64,000 nucleotides of DNA, taken from NCBI RefSeq assembly GCF_019047785.1, contig NZ_CP077290.1, forward strand, positions 3,348,001 through 3,412,000. Reading direction: 5' to 3'. Below the pieces are notes generated by a model. It did no database searches. It saw nothing but the letters and a program-made list of their open reading frames with translations, and was not told where the DNA came from. Source of the DNA: Enterobacter cancerogenus. GTDB taxonomy: Bacteria; Pseudomonadota; Gammaproteobacteria; Enterobacterales; Enterobacteriaceae. Every line of letters begins with the position of its first letter. Position 1 is the stretch's first letter. The translations under genes and the position numbers were made by a program. This document shows positions 1-11,567 of the stretch, piece by piece.

Positions 1-608
1 TGAGTTCTATCGCCCCGCTGGCGAGCCGCGAGATCAGCGAAGCGCTAAAAGCGAAGGGCGTCGATATGCTGGATGCGCCGGTAAGCGGCGGTGAGCCAAA
101 GGCCATCGACGGCACGCTTTCCGTCATGGTCGGCGGTGATAAGGCTATCTTCGACAAATACTACGACCTGATGAAAGCGATGGCCGGTTCCGTAGTGCAT
201 ACCGGTGAAATCGGGGCGGGCAACGTCACCAAGCTGGCAAACCAGGTGATTGTTGCGCTGAACATCGCCGCGATGTCTGAAGCCCTGACGCTGGCAACCA
301 AAGCCGGCGTTAACCCGGACCTGGTGTATCAGGCGATCCGTGGCGGTCTTGCGGGCAGTACCGTGCTGGATGCCAAAGCGCCGATGGTGATGGATCGTAA
401 TTTCAAGCCGGGCTTCCGTATCGATCTGCACATTAAAGATCTGGCGAACGCGCTGGATACCTCGCACGGTGTGGGCGCGCAGTTGCCGCTGACCGCCGCG
501 GTGATGGAGATGATGCAGGCGCTGCGCGCCGACGGTCTGGGTACCGCCGACCATAGCGCGATTGCGTGCTACTACGAAAAGCTGGCGAAGGTGGAAGTCT
601 CTCGCTAA
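1..608 (+). CDS. garR: Tartronate semialdehyde reductase GarR (5' partial)
   Basis: NADH-dependent 2-hydroxy-3-oxopropionate reductase, which converts tartronate semialdehyde to D-glycerate in galactarate/glucarate breakdown. The window edge removes the N-terminal Rossmann half. The reading frame enters at base 3 with residues SSIAPLASREISEAL, the segment just after the NAD-binding domain. The catalytic-lysine motif GAGNVTKLANQ and the family's all-alpha C-terminal half are intact to the TAA stop. About 201 of roughly 295 residues are present. A small REP-like hairpin and then garK follow on the same strand, as in the K-12 gar operon. Confidence in the family is high, because the garK neighbour separates GarR from its paralogue GlxR. 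Confidence 0.95.
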   Translation, partial: SSIAPLASREISEALKAKGVDMLDAPVSGGEPKAIDGTLSVMVGGDKAIFDKYYDLMKAMAGSVVHTGEIGAGNVTKLANQVIVALNIAAMSEALTLATKAGVNPDLVYQAIRGGLAGSTVLDAKAPMVMDRNFKPGFRIDLHIKDLANALDTSHGVGAQLPLTAAVMEMMQALRADGLGTADHSAIACYYEKLAKVEVSR

Positions 609-617
609 TGACGTCCT

Positions 618-643
618 GCCCGGCGGCGTTACGCCTGCCGGGC
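618..643. repeat. REP-like palindrome between garR and garK
   Basis: A GC-rich inverted repeat (GCCCGGCGGCG / CGCCTGCCGGGC) fills the gap between garR and garK. It resembles the REP family seen at many intergenic sites in this window and may protect the upstream mRNA 3' end. Confidence 0.6.
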
Positions 644-667
644 GTTGTGTAGTAACAGGCTACAACT

Positions 668-1807
668 ATGAAAATCGTAATCGCGCCAGACTCGTATAAA
701 GAAAGCCTTTCTGCCACCGAGGTAGCACAGGCGATTGAAAAAGGATTTCGGGAAATCTTCCCCGATGCACTTTATGTTTCTGTGCCTGTTGCTGACGGTG
801 GAGAAGGGACAGTCGAAGCGATGATTGCCGCGACCCGGGGCACAGAACAGCATGCCGTGGTCACTGGCCCGCTGGGCGAGAAGGTCAATGCCTGCTGGGG
901 GATGTCTGGCGATGGCGGCACCGCCTTTATCGAGATGGCGGCGGCCAGCGGCCTGGCGCTGGTGCCTCCCACGCGGCGTAACCCGCTGGTGACCACCTCG
1001 CGCGGCACGGGCGAGTTGATCCTCTGTGCGCTGGATAAAGGCGCACGCAACATTATTATCGGCATTGGCGGCAGTTCAACCAACGACGGCGGGGCGGGCA
1101 TGATGCAGGCGCTGGGCGCGAAGCTCACCGACGCGAACGGCACGGACATTGGCTATGGCGGCGGCAGCCTGATGGCGCTGAACAGTATCGATCTTACGGG
1201 CCTGGATGCCCGGCTCAAAGGCTGCACTATCCGCGTCGCCTGTGACGTGACGAACCCGCTGGTGGGCGAAAAGGGCGCGTCGCGGATCTTTGGCCCACAG
1301 AAAGGGGCGACCGAGGGGATGATCCTCGAACTCGATGCCAACCTTAGCCATTATGCCGACGTGATTAAAAAATCCCTGCGCATCGATGTTAAACAGGTGC
1401 CGGGCGCGGGGGCCGCAGGCGGAATGGGGGCGGCGCTGATGGCCTTCCTCGGCGCAGAGCTGAAGAGCGGCATTGAAATTGTCACCCAGGCACTCAACCT
1501 TGAAGAGCATATCCATGACTGTACCTGGGTGCTGACGGGGGAAGGGCGCATCGACAGCCAGAGCATTCATGGCAAAGTGCCGGTGGGCGTGGCGAACGTC
1601 GCCAAAAAATACCATAAGCCGGTGATCGGCATTGCCGGAAGCCTGACGCAGGACGTCGGCGTGGTACATCAATATGGCATTGACGCGGTGTTTAGCGTGC
1701 TGACCAGTATTGGCTCGCTGGAGGAGGCGTTTCGCGGGGCCTATGACAATATTTATCGCGCCTCGCGCAATATCGCCGCCACTTTGCAGGTGGGGATGCG
1801 CACGTAA
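668..1807 (+). CDS. garK: Glycerate 2-kinase GarK
   Basis: ATP-dependent kinase that makes 2-phosphoglycerate from D-glycerate, the last step of the gar pathway, in the cytoplasm. It has 379 residues, close to the usual length of about 380 for the bacterial GK-I family. The N-terminus MKIVIAPDSYKESLSA, the glycine-rich IGIGGSSTNDGGAGM segment near residue 135 and the late VLTGEGRIDSQS motif are characteristic. It lies 59 bases after garR on the same strand and probably shares its transcript. The rnpB promoter starts only a few bases beyond its stop codon, so gar transcripts may read into rnpB. The paralogue GlxK is the only real alternative; the garR neighbour favours GarK. Confidence 0.95.
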   Translation: MKIVIAPDSYKESLSATEVAQAIEKGFREIFPDALYVSVPVADGGEGTVEAMIAATRGTEQHAVVTGPLGEKVNACWGMSGDGGTAFIEMAAASGLALVPPTRRNPLVTTSRGTGELILCALDKGARNIIIGIGGSSTNDGGAGMMQALGAKLTDANGTDIGYGGGSLMALNSIDLTGLDARLKGCTIRVACDVTNPLVGEKGASRIFGPQKGATEGMILELDANLSHYADVIKKSLRIDVKQVPGAGAAGGMGAALMAFLGAELKSGIEIVTQALNLEEHIHDCTWVLTGEGRIDSQSIHGKVPVGVANVAKKYHKPVIGIAGSLTQDVGVVHQYGIDAVFSVLTSIGSLEEAFRGAYDNIYRASRNIAATLQVGMRT

Positions 1808-1809
1808 GG

Positions 1810-1838
1810 GTGACAGCGAGACGCAAACCCTCTATACT
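1810..1838 (+). promoter_or_regulatory. Sigma-70 promoter of rnpB
   Basis: A -35 box GTGACA (1810-1815), a 17-base spacer and a -10 box TATACT (1833-1838) place the start at about 1846, the first base of mature RNase P RNA. The -35 box matches consensus at 5 of 6 positions and the -10 at 5 of 6. It begins three bases after the garK stop codon. Confidence 0.85.
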
Positions 1839-1845
1839 TCGCGCC

Positions 1846-2222
<377 letters not shown>

Positions 2223-2232
2223 CTTCTTAAAG

Positions 2233-2255
2233 AACCCCGCCTCGGCGGGGTTTTT
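2233..2255 (+). terminator. rnpB terminator T1
   Basis: Stem AACCCCGCC/GGCGGGGTT followed by a T run directly after the M1 RNA. It is a classic intrinsic terminator. Confidence 0.9.
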
Positions 2256-2273
2256 GCTATGTACACTAAATGA

Positions 2274-2369
2274 GATGAATGACTGTCCACTCCGCTTTCT
2301 ATGAAAGAACGCGGCTTACCGGTCAGCTTCAACGTCTTAAAGAACCCCGCCTCGGCGGGTTTTTGCTAT
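2274..2369 (+). repeat. Duplicated 3' end of rnpB plus second terminator
   Basis: A second, diverged copy of the unit that begins at 2176 inside rnpB (GATGAATGACTGTCCAC...) and runs through the 3' end of M1 RNA and its terminator. The offset between copies is 98 bases. The copy carries GGCTTACCGGTCAGCTTCAA and its own terminator hairpin at 2343-2364. It cannot encode M1 RNA on its own. E. coli is known to have similar tandem repeats (about 113 bp) after rnpB, so this is a shorter version of the same arrangement. Confidence 0.88.
2343..2364 (+). terminator. rnpB terminator T2 (in the repeat copy)
   Basis: AACCCCGCC/GGCGGGTT stem with a T run, nearly identical to the hairpin 110 bases upstream. 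It is probably a fail-safe terminator between rnpB and the tdc promoter region. Confidence 0.85.
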
Positions 2370-2960
2370 CTGTCGGTCGTTGGCCCGTTCGGTTGTTGGC
2401 CGGGTAAGCGCCGTACCACCCATAACCCCCGGTAAACGACATCAATTCTCATATTTGCGACATTAAGCACATTTCACTCCCAACGCCGTTTTGCTGGCAG
2501 GTCATCATCCGTAGACGATCGCAATCACAAAATTTCACGCTAAAAAAGTGACGATTCGCAGTGTTGTTCTGATGTGAATAGTGTTACATGAATGAGAGTG
2601 AAAGTTTTCGTAGTTGAAATGTATATATTGAAATTCAATACATTTGCCATGTGAATATGTGACCCGCTCCACTCTTTACTTTGGCAGCAATCATTCGTTA
2701 TCGCTTTATTTGATAAAATACAGGAATGTTTTAACAAAATAATGGTTACTTAGTAGTCTTTAATTGCTTGAAATATCGCCTTTCTTGCCGCTTATATATC
2801 CAAAAAATTCACCTCAGTTATCACCATAAAATATTTTTATTACCTGCGATTTTGTTGATCAATATCAGCCAAATAGCGTGTTTATTTTTGTTTAACTTAT
2901 TGAATAAAAAGAAATTTAATGGGTTTTTATTATGGGTGGTGAAAGCGAGTAAAGGCAAAT
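2370..2960. other. AT-rich non-coding stretch upstream of tdcA
   Basis: About 590 bases without a convincing gene. Short open frames on both strands have no recognisable product and no good ribosome binding site. E. coli has yhaC, yhaB and tdcR in this place; no recognisable remnant of them is seen. Sequence from about 2570 is clearly AT-rich, which fits a bent or H-NS/IHF-bound upstream region of the tdc promoter. A second CRP-like match, TGTGA-N6-TTACA at 2573-2588, lies far from any start. Confidence 0.6.
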
Positions 2961-2976
2961 TGTGAGTAACAGCACA
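2961..2976 (+). promoter_or_regulatory. CRP site of the tdc promoter
   Basis: TGTGA-N6-GCACA matches the CRP consensus at 9 of 10 core positions. Its centre is about 42 bases before the start site implied by the -10-like TAGAAT at 2999-3004, the class II spacing described for the E. coli tdc promoter. Catabolite control of tdcABCDE is therefore likely. Confidence 0.8.
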
Positions 2977-3038
2977 TACCCCCTGAAACAATATTGGGTA
3001 GAATTCGCCCGGTCATAGGGAAATAAGCGCAGAATATT

Positions 3039-3959
3039 ATGAACACTATTATTCTACCGAAAACACAGCATCTCGTGGTATTTCAGGAAGTCATTAAAAG
3101 TGGCTCCATAGGTTCTGCTGCAAGACAACTGGGATTGACGCAACCCGCGGTCAGCAAAATCATCAGCGATATCGAATCCTACTTCGGCGTCGAAGTGATG
3201 GTTCGTAAAAATACCGGCGTAAAGCTTACTGCCGCAGGCCAGGTGTTGCTGTCGTACTCAGAGTCGATCACCCGAGAGATGAAGAACATGGTGAGCGAAA
3301 TTAACAGCCTCAGCTTTAGCACCGTCATGGACGTTTCATTCGGCTATCCGTCGCTCATCGGCTTCACCTTCCTGTCGGAGATGATCAAAAAGTTCAAGGA
3401 AGTGTTCCCGAAAGCGCGGGTATCCATGTATGAAGCGCAGCTCTCCTCTTTCCTGCCCGCCATTCGCGATGGTCGGCTGGATTTTGCTATCGGCACGCTG
3501 AGCGACGAGATGCTGCTGCAGGATCTTCACGTGGAGCCGCTGTTTGAGTCCGAGTTTGTGCTGGTCGCCAGCAAATCACGAACGTGCACCGGCTCGACTA
3601 CACTGGCATCGCTCACGCATGAACAGTGGGTGATGCCGCAAACCGATATGGGCTACTACAAAGAACTTCTGACTACCCTGCAAGACAACCACATCAGCAT
3701 TGAAAATATCGTCCAGACCGATTCGGTCGTCACCATTTATAACCTTGTCCTGAATGCCGATTACCTGACGGTTATTCCTCGCGACATGATTGCGCCGTTC
3801 GGTTCTGACCAGTTTATTATGCTGCCGGTTGAAGATGAATTACCCGTGGCACGTTACGCCGCGGTGTGGTCCAAAAATTACAGTATTAAAAAATCCGCTT
3901 CGGTATTAGTCGAACTGGCGAAACAATATTCGTCAATGAATATCGAACGACGACGATGA
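3039..3959 (+). CDS. tdcA: Transcriptional activator TdcA (LysR family)
   Basis: LysR-type activator of the operon it heads. A winged helix-turn-helix covers about residues 8-66 (recognition segment SIGSAARQLGLTQPAVSK), followed by a substrate-binding-like effector domain. The 306 residues compare with 312 in E. coli; the C-terminal tail differs and ends in three arginines. The start ATG lies about 60 bases downstream of the CRP site and 28 after the probable transcription start, with only a weak purine-rich ribosome site. Expression is expected under anaerobic, carbon-poor conditions. Identity is secure from sequence and from tdcB 100 bases downstream. Confidence 0.95.
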   Translation: MNTIILPKTQHLVVFQEVIKSGSIGSAARQLGLTQPAVSKIISDIESYFGVEVMVRKNTGVKLTAAGQVLLSYSESITREMKNMVSEINSLSFSTVMDVSFGYPSLIGFTFLSEMIKKFKEVFPKARVSMYEAQLSSFLPAIRDGRLDFAIGTLSDEMLLQDLHVEPLFESEFVLVASKSRTCTGSTTLASLTHEQWVMPQTDMGYYKELLTTLQDNHISIENIVQTDSVVTIYNLVLNADYLTVIPRDMIAPFGSDQFIMLPVEDELPVARYAAVWSKNYSIKKSASVLVELAKQYSSMNIERRR

Positions 3960-4059
3960 AATCGTAACAACAGTTTAAAAAACACCCGGAGCGTGTCGTT
4001 TTAGCGCTCTGATACCCTGACTTTGCCTGAAAACAATCAATTATTATAACGAGGATATT

Positions 4060-5049
4060 ATGCACATTACCTACGACCTCCCGGTGACCATCGAAGATAT
4101 TCAGGATGCCAGAAAACGCCTGGCCGGTAAGGTTTATAAAACCGGTATGCCGCGTTCAAATTATCTCAGCGAACGCTGCAAGGGTGAAATTTTTCTGAAA
4201 TTTGAAAATATGCAGCGCACCGGCTCTTTTAAAATTCGCGGTGCGTTTAATAAACTCAGTTCGCTTACGGAGGCGGAGAAACGCAAAGGCGTGGTGGCGT
4301 GTTCCGCCGGAAACCATGCTCAGGGCGTGTCGCTCTCCTGCGCCATGCTCGGTATCGATGGCAAAGTGGTCATGCCGATGGGCGCACCGAAATCCAAGGT
4401 CGCCGCTACGCGCGACTACTCCGCCGAGGTGGTGCTCCACGGCGAAAACTTCAACGATACCATCGCGAAAGTGAGCGAAATCGTTGAGATGGAAGGGCGC
4501 ATTTTTATCCCGCCTTATGACGATCCTAAGGTCATTGCCGGGCAGGGAACAATTGGCCTGGAAATTCTTGAAGATCTCTATGATGTGGATAACGTGATTG
4601 TGCCTATTGGCGGCGGCGGATTAATTGCCGGCATTGCTACGGCCATTAAATCCGTTAACCCAACCATTAATATTATCGGCGTGCAGTCAGAAAACGTACA
4701 CGGTATGGCGGCGTCCTGGCAAGCCGGAGAAATCATTAATCACCGTGTAACCGGCACATTAGCCGACGGCTGCGATGTCTCTCGCCCGGGTAAATTAACG
4801 TTCGACATTGTTCGTGAGTTAGTCGATGACATTGTGCTGGTCAGCGAGGATGACATTCGCAACAGCATGATTGCACTTATTCAGCGAAATAAAGTGGTGA
4901 CAGAAGGGGCGGGCGCGCTGGCCTGTGCCGCCTTATTAAGCGGCAAACTGGACCACTATATTCAGGGCCGCAAAACGGTGTGCATTATTTCCGGCGGCAA
5001 TATCGATCTTTCCCGCGTTTCGCAAATTACCGGCTTCGTTGACGCATAA
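4060..5049 (+). CDS. tdcB: Catabolic threonine dehydratase TdcB
   Basis: PLP-dependent biodegradative threonine/serine deaminase that forms 2-oxobutyrate (or pyruvate) and ammonia. It has 329 residues, the usual length. The PLP lysine is Lys58 in the GSFKIRGAF motif, and the phosphate-binding glycine loop is [10 protein letters not shown] near residue 185. It lacks the C-terminal ACT regulatory domain of biosynthetic IlvA, as expected for the AMP-activated catabolic enzyme. A strong AACGAGG ribosome site precedes the ATG. It is the second gene of tdcABCDE, and tdcC starts 10 bases after its stop. Confidence 0.97.
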   Translation: MHITYDLPVTIEDIQDARKRLAGKVYKTGMPRSNYLSERCKGEIFLKFENMQRTGSFKIRGAFNKLSSLTEAEKRKGVVACSAGNHAQGVSLSCAMLGIDGKVVMPMGAPKSKVAATRDYSAEVVLHGENFNDTIAKVSEIVEMEGRIFIPPYDDPKVIAGQGTIGLEILEDLYDVDNVIVPIGGGGLIAGIATAIKSVNPTINIIGVQSENVHGMAASWQAGEIINHRVTGTLADGCDVSRPGKLTFDIVRELVDDIVLVSEDDIRNSMIALIQRNKVVTEGAGALACAALLSGKLDHYIQGRKTVCIISGGNIDLSRVSQITGFVDA

Positions 5050-5056
5050 AGGATGA

Positions 5057-6391
<1,335 letters not shown>

Positions 6392-6421
6392 CCCAAAGCT
6401 CAGGATGAGCGGAGTCACACC

Positions 6422-7630
6422 ATGATTGAATTTCCGGTTGTACTGGTCATTAACTGCGGATCGTCTTCGGTTAAGTTTTCAGTACTCGACGCAGCACACT
6501 GCGATGCCCTGATGACGGGCATTGCAGACGGCATCAACACTGAGAACGCCTGTATCTCGGTGAACGGCGGTGAGCCGGTCAAACTGGCTCACCAGGATTA
6601 CGAAGGGGCGCTGGCGGCCATCGCCCTTGAGCTGGAGAAGCGCGATCTGATGAGCAGCGTGGCCTTGATTGGCCACCGCATTGCCCACGGTGGCGATCGC
6701 TTCAGCGAATCCACCCTTATCACCGAGGAGGTCATCGAGCAGATCCGCCAGGTGTCTCCGCTGGCGCCTTTGCACAATTACGCCAACCTGAGCGGCGTGG
6801 AAGCGGCTGAACGCATGTTCCCGGGCGTGCAGCAGGTTGCGGTGTTTGATACCAGCTTCCACCAGACGCTGGCACCGCACGCCTGGCTCTATGGGCTGCC
6901 GTATCGCTATTTCGAAGAGCTGGGCGTGCGCCGCTACGGCTTCCACGGCACCTCGCACCGCTACGTTAGCGGGCAGGCGCATACGCTTCTTGGGCTTTCG
7001 CCTGACGACAGCGGGCTGGTTATTGCCCATCTGGGCAATGGGGCATCCATCTGCGCGGTGCGTAACGGTGAAAGCGTCGATACCTCTATGGGCATGACGC
7101 CGCTGGAAGGGTTGATGATGGGCACGCGCTGCGGCGACGTGGATTTTGGCGCGATGGCGTGGATTGCCCGGCAGACGGATCAATCGCTCGACGATCTGGA
7201 ACGGATGGTTAACAAAGAGTCCGGTCTGCTGGGGGTCTCCGGAATATCGTCCGACCTGCGAACGCTCGAAAAAGCCTGGCATGAAGGCCATCAGCGGGCG
7301 CAGCTGGCGATACACACCTTTGTGCACCGTATCGCGCGGCACATTGCCGGGCACGCGGCGTCGCTGCACCGGCTGGACGCTGTGATCTTCACCGGTGGAA
7401 TCGGCGAGAACTCAACGCTTATCCGCGCGCTGGTGGCTGAACGGCTCAAGGTCTTTGGCATCACGCTGGACGACGCCAAAAACGCCCTGCCGGGCAGCGC
7501 AGGCGAGCGCATTATTTCCACCGACGCGTCCCGTGCGGCCTGCGCGGTGATCCCGACCAACGAAGAAAAAATGATCGCGCTGGATGCCCTCCGTCTTGGG
7601 AAGGTCACATCGGCTGCGGCTTATGCCTGA
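6422..7630 (+). CDS. tdcD: Propionate/acetate kinase TdcD
   Basis: ASKHA-fold kinase that converts propionyl-phosphate and ADP to propionate and ATP, the energy-yielding end of anaerobic threonine fermentation. It has 402 residues. The N-terminal phosphate loop [11 protein letters not shown], the middle [11 protein letters not shown] and GNGASICAV motifs and the late FTGGIGENS adenosine motif are all present. The gene lies 30 bases after tdcC and 15 before tdcE. It is distinguished from AckA by this context. Confidence 0.95.
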   Translation: MIEFPVVLVINCGSSSVKFSVLDAAHCDALMTGIADGINTENACISVNGGEPVKLAHQDYEGALAAIALELEKRDLMSSVALIGHRIAHGGDRFSESTLITEEVIEQIRQVSPLAPLHNYANLSGVEAAERMFPGVQQVAVFDTSFHQTLAPHAWLYGLPYRYFEELGVRRYGFHGTSHRYVSGQAHTLLGLSPDDSGLVIAHLGNGASICAVRNGESVDTSMGMTPLEGLMMGTRCGDVDFGAMAWIARQTDQSLDDLERMVNKESGLLGVSGISSDLRTLEKAWHEGHQRAQLAIHTFVHRIARHIAGHAASLHRLDAVIFTGGIGENSTLIRALVAERLKVFGITLDDAKNALPGSAGERIISTDASRAACAVIPTNEEKMIALDALRLGKVTSAAAYA

Positions 7631-7645
7631 TAAAGCGAGAAGAGA

Positions 7646-9940
7646 ATGAAAGTAACTATCGATACGCGCGTTGCGCCCTACAGCGACGCATGGGCCGGGT
7701 TTCGCGGTGAAGAATGGAAAGACGCCGTCAACGTGCGCGATTTTATTCAGCATAACTACACCCCTTATGAAGGTGATGAGGCTTTCCTCGCGCAGGCGAC
7801 GCCTGCAACGACGGCGCTGTGGCAGAAGGTGATGGTCGGCATTCGTCAGGAGAATGCCACCCACGCCCCGGTGGATTTTGACACCAATATTGCTACCACC
7901 ATTACCGCGCACGGGCCGGGCTATATCGACGAAGATCTGGAGACGATCGTCGGTCTGCAAACCGATAAACCCCTCAAGCGCGCCCTGCATCCGTACGGCG
8001 GGATCAACATGATCCGCAGCTCTTTCGAGGCCTACGGGCGCGAAATGGATCCGCAGTTTGAGTACCTGTTTACCGATCTGCGCAAAACCCATAACCAGGG
8101 TGTATTTGATGTGTACTCCCCGGAGATGATGCGCTGCCGAAAATCGGGCGTGCTGACGGGATTGCCGGACGGCTACGGACGCGGGCGGATCATCGGTGAT
8201 TATCGTCGCGTGGCGCTGTACGGCATCAGCTATCTGGTGCGCGAGCGCGAGCTGCAGTTCGCCGATCTGCAGGGAAAACTTGAGCGCGGTGAAGATCTGG
8301 AGGCGACGATCCGCCTGCGCGAAGAGCTGGCGGAACATAAACGCGCGCTGCTGCAGATCCAGCAGATGGCGTCGGGCTATGGCTTTGACATCTCCCGCCC
8401 GGCAATGAACGCTCAGGAGGCGGTGCAGTGGGTCTACTTTGCTTATCTGGCGGCGGTGAAATCCCAGAACGGCGGGGCGATGTCGCTGGGGCGCACGGCT
8501 ACGTTCCTGGATATCTACATTGAGCGGGATATGCAGGCAGGCCGCCTGAGCGAAATGCAGGCGCAGGAGCTGATCGACCACTTCATTATGAAGATCCGCA
8601 TGGTACGCTTCCTGCGCACGCCGGAGTTCGACACGCTCTTTTCCGGCGATCCTATCTGGGCCACGGAGGTGATCGGCGGTATGGGGCTGGATGGCCGCAC
8701 GCTGGTCACCAAAAACAGCTTCCGCTACCTGCACACGCTGCACACCATGGGGCCTGCGCCGGAGCCGAACCTGACGATCCTCTGGTCTGAACACCTGCCG
8801 ATCGCGTTCAAGAAATATGCCGCGCAGGTGTCGATCGTCACCTCTTCGCTGCAGTATGAAAACGACGATCTGATGCGCGCAGACTTCGACAGCGACGATT
8901 ACGCGATAGCCTGCTGCGTCAGCCCGATGGTGATCGGCAAGCAGATGCAGTTCTTCGGGGCGCGTGCCAACCTCGCCAAAACGCTGCTGTATGCGATCAA
9001 CGGCGGCGTGGACGAGAAGTTGAAGATCCAGGTGGGGCCGAAAACCGATCCGCTGCTGGACGAGGTGCTGGATTACGCCACCGTGATGGCGAGCCTCGAT
9101 CACTTTATGGACTGGCTGGCGGTACAGTACATCAGCGCGCTGAATCTCATTCACTACATGCATGATAAGTACAGCTACGAAGCCTCGCTGATGGCGCTGC
9201 ACGATCGCGATGTCTATCGCACCATGGCCTGCGGCATCGCCGGGCTGTCAGTGGCGGCGGATTCGCTGTCAGCCATCAAGTACGCCACGGTGAAGCCGGT
9301 GCGCGACCACACTGGCCTGGCGGTGGATTTTGTGATTGAAGGCGACTATCCGCAGTACGGCAACAATGACGATCGGGTGGACAGCATCGCCTGCGATCTG
9401 GTCGAGCGCTTTATGAAGAAGATTCAGGCGCTGCCAACCTACCGTAACGCCGTGCCGACCCAGTCGATCCTGACCATCACCTCGAACGTGGTCTACGGTC
9501 AGAAGACCGGCAACACGCCGGATGGCCGCCGCGGCGGGACACCGTTTGCACCGGGCGCCAACCCGATGCACGGACGCGACAGGAAAGGGGCGGTGGCCTC
9601 GTTGACGTCGGTCGCGAAGCTGCCGTTTACCTACGCCAAAGACGGTATTTCGTACACCTTCTCGATTGTGCCGCAGGCGCTGGGCAAAGATGAAGGCGTG
9701 CGCAAAACCAACCTTGTGGGGCTGCTGGACGGGTACTTCCATCACGAAGCGGCCATAGAGGGCGGGCAGCATCTGAACGTCAACGTCATGAACCGGGAGA
9801 TGCTGATGGATGCCATTGAGCACCCGGAGAATTACCCGAACCTGACGATCCGCGTTTCAGGCTATGCGGTGCGGTTTAACGCCCTGACGCGCGAGCAGCA
9901 GCAGGACGTGATCTCCCGAACCTTTACTCAGGCGATGTAA
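7646..9940 (+). CDS. tdcE: 2-Ketobutyrate formate-lyase/pyruvate formate-lyase TdcE
   Basis: Glycyl-radical enzyme that splits 2-oxobutyrate (or pyruvate) and CoA into propionyl-CoA (or acetyl-CoA) and formate. It has 764 residues, the TdcE length. The catalytic pair Cys423-Cys424 lies in IACCVSPM and the radical glycine is Gly739 in RVSGYAVRF. Radical formation needs an activating enzyme (PflA type) encoded elsewhere. It is the last gene of this operon: an intrinsic terminator follows at once, whereas E. coli continues with tdcF and tdcG. Confidence 0.96.
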   Translation: MKVTIDTRVAPYSDAWAGFRGEEWKDAVNVRDFIQHNYTPYEGDEAFLAQATPATTALWQKVMVGIRQENATHAPVDFDTNIATTITAHGPGYIDEDLETIVGLQTDKPLKRALHPYGGINMIRSSFEAYGREMDPQFEYLFTDLRKTHNQGVFDVYSPEMMRCRKSGVLTGLPDGYGRGRIIGDYRRVALYGISYLVRERELQFADLQGKLERGEDLEATIRLREELAEHKRALLQIQQMASGYGFDISRPAMNAQEAVQWVYFAYLAAVKSQNGGAMSLGRTATFLDIYIERDMQAGRLSEMQAQELIDHFIMKIRMVRFLRTPEFDTLFSGDPIWATEVIGGMGLDGRTLVTKNSFRYLHTLHTMGPAPEPNLTILWSEHLPIAFKKYAAQVSIVTSSLQYENDDLMRADFDSDDYAIACCVSPMVIGKQMQFFGARANLAKTLLYAINGGVDEKLKIQVGPKTDPLLDEVLDYATVMASLDHFMDWLAVQYISALNLIHYMHDKYSYEASLMALHDRDVYRTMACGIAGLSVAADSLSAIKYATVKPVRDHTGLAVDFVIEGDYPQYGNNDDRVDSIACDLVERFMKKIQALPTYRNAVPTQSILTITSNVVYGQKTGNTPDGRRGGTPFAPGANPMHGRDRKGAVASLTSVAKLPFTYAKDGISYTFSIVPQALGKDEGVRKTNLVGLLDGYFHHEAAIEGGQHLNVNVMNREMLMDAIEHPENYPNLTIRVSGYAVRFNALTREQQQDVISRTFTQAM

Positions 9941-9955
9941 CCTGCAATGTCTCCA

Positions 9956-9984
9956 GCCCCCTCGATAACAGGGGGCTTTTTTTT
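9956..9984 (+). terminator. Terminator after tdcE
   Basis: Stem GCCCCC/GGGGGC with a 9-base loop and an 8-T run 16 bases after the tdcE stop. It ends the tdc operon after tdcE. Confidence 0.92.
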
Positions 9985-10214
9985 CTTGATCGCCGTCACT
10001 TTTAGCAAAACAGGGCGAAAACCCTCCATTAAGAAGTAAAATTTCCTCCCGCTTGCGTAAATCCTCATAAAAATTGTGACTTTTTTCTCTTCCTCTGCGG
10101 ATATCATCTTTTCATTCTAAAAACACACACCTGCGGCAGTTCTGCTCATTATCGCTGATGAGAAAAAACCAAATAAAAAATAATTAGTTACCCTACAAAA
10201 TAAGCGAGTGCCCA

Positions 10215-11546
10215 ATGGAAACGGCAACAAAAAGCAGTGTGATTGTGAAAGACTCGTCCGCGGCAAGGCGGGCAGGTATGAGTGAAAGCGAATGGCGCGA
10301 GGCGATTAAATTCGACAGCACCGACACGGGATGGGTCATCATGAGTATTGGGATGGCTATCGGCGCGGGGATCGTTTTTCTCCCGGTGCAGGTCGGATTA
10401 ATGGGCCTGTGGGTGTTTTTACTTTCGTCGATCATTGGCTATCCGGCCATGTATTTATTCCAGCGTCTGTTTATTAATACGCTGGCAGAATCCCCGGAAT
10501 GCAAAGATTACCCGAGCGTGATCAGCGGTTATCTCGGGAAAAACTGGGGCATATTATTAGGCGCGCTCTATTTCGTGATGCTGGTGATCTGGATGTTCGT
10601 CTATTCTACTGCCATCACCAACGACAGCGCCTCTTATCTGCACACCTTTGGTCTGACCGACGGCTTGCTCTCGGAAAACCCGTTCTACGGCTTATTCCTG
10701 ATCTGCATTCTGGTCGCGATCTCGTCGCGCGGTGAGAAGCTGCTGTTTAAAGTCTCAAGCCTGATGGTGCTCACCAAGCTGTTTGTGGTGGCGGCGCTTG
10801 GGCTGTCGATGATCGGCCTCTGGCATTTAGCCAACGTGGGCATGCTGCCGCCGATGGGGCTGCTGATTAAAAACGCCATTATCACGCTGCCGTTTACCTT
10901 AACGTCGATCCTGTTTATTCAGACCTTAAGCCCGATGGTCATTTCGTATCGCTCACGTGAGAAGTCCGTTGAGGTCGCGCGCCACAAGGCTCTGCGGGCA
11001 ATGAATATCGCCTTCGGCATCCTGTTTGTGACGGTCTTTTTTTACGCCGTCTCCTTCACCCTGGCAATGGGCCACGACGAAGCGGTAAAAGCCTACGAGC
11101 AGAATATTTCAGCTCTGGCGATTGCGGCGCAGTTTATCAGCGGCGACGGCGCGGGCTGGGTCAAAATCGTCAGCGTGATCCTCAATATTTTCGCCGTCAT
11201 GACCGCGTTCTTCGGGGTGTATCTCGGCTTTCGCGAGGCGACGCAGGGCATTGTGATGAATATCCTGCGCCGCAAAATGCCGACAGACAAAATCAATGAA
11301 CGTACCGTGCAGCGCGGCATCATGCTGTTCGCCATTCTGCTGGCCTGGAGCGCCATTGTGTTAAACGCGCCCGTGCTGAGCTTTACCTCAATTTGCAGCC
11401 CCATTTTCGGCATGGTGGGCTGCTTAATTCCGGCGTGGCTGGTCTACAAAGTCCCGGCGCTGCACAAATATAAAGGCGTGTCGCTGGTGATTATCGTTAT
11501 TACCGGACTGCTGCTGTGTGTTTCTCCTTTCCTCGCGTTTTCCTGA
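10215..11546 (+). CDS. cyuP: Cysteine/serine transporter CyuP (YhaO)
   Basis: Inner-membrane amino acid:proton symporter of the HAAAP family, related to SdaC and TdcC. It has 443 residues with about eleven membrane segments, and a hydrophilic N-terminal tail of about 35 residues precedes the WVIMSIGMAIGAGIVFLPVQ signature. E. coli YhaO has been described as a cysteine and D-serine related transporter (CyuP/DlsT) co-expressed with cyuA. It is preceded by a 230-base AT-rich gap after the tdcE terminator and therefore has its own promoter. cyuA follows 21 bases after its stop. Confidence 0.92.
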   Translation: METATKSSVIVKDSSAARRAGMSESEWREAIKFDSTDTGWVIMSIGMAIGAGIVFLPVQVGLMGLWVFLLSSIIGYPAMYLFQRLFINTLAESPECKDYPSVISGYLGKNWGILLGALYFVMLVIWMFVYSTAITNDSASYLHTFGLTDGLLSENPFYGLFLICILVAISSRGEKLLFKVSSLMVLTKLFVVAALGLSMIGLWHLANVGMLPPMGLLIKNAIITLPFTLTSILFIQTLSPMVISYRSREKSVEVARHKALRAMNIAFGILFVTVFFYAVSFTLAMGHDEAVKAYEQNISALAIAAQFISGDGAGWVKIVSVILNIFAVMTAFFGVYLGFREATQGIVMNILRRKMPTDKINERTVQRGIMLFAILLAWSAIVLNAPVLSFTSICSPIFGMVGCLIPAWLVYKVPALHKYKGVSLVIIVITGLLLCVSPFLAFS

Positions 11547-11567
11547 GGAGTGAATAAGGTTGTCACG

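Noticed and set aside
2768..2965. 65-codon AT-rich hydrophobic frame upstream of tdcA
   Set aside because: Overlaps the CRP site of the tdc promoter, lacks a ribosome site and does not resemble TdcR; kept only as part of the non-coding stretch.
7412..9202. Very long minus-strand open frame (about 596 codons) opposite tdcD/tdcE
   Set aside because: Composition is Arg/His/Gln-rich with no family resemblance, and it lies entirely opposite two well-conserved genes; a GC-rich antisense shadow.
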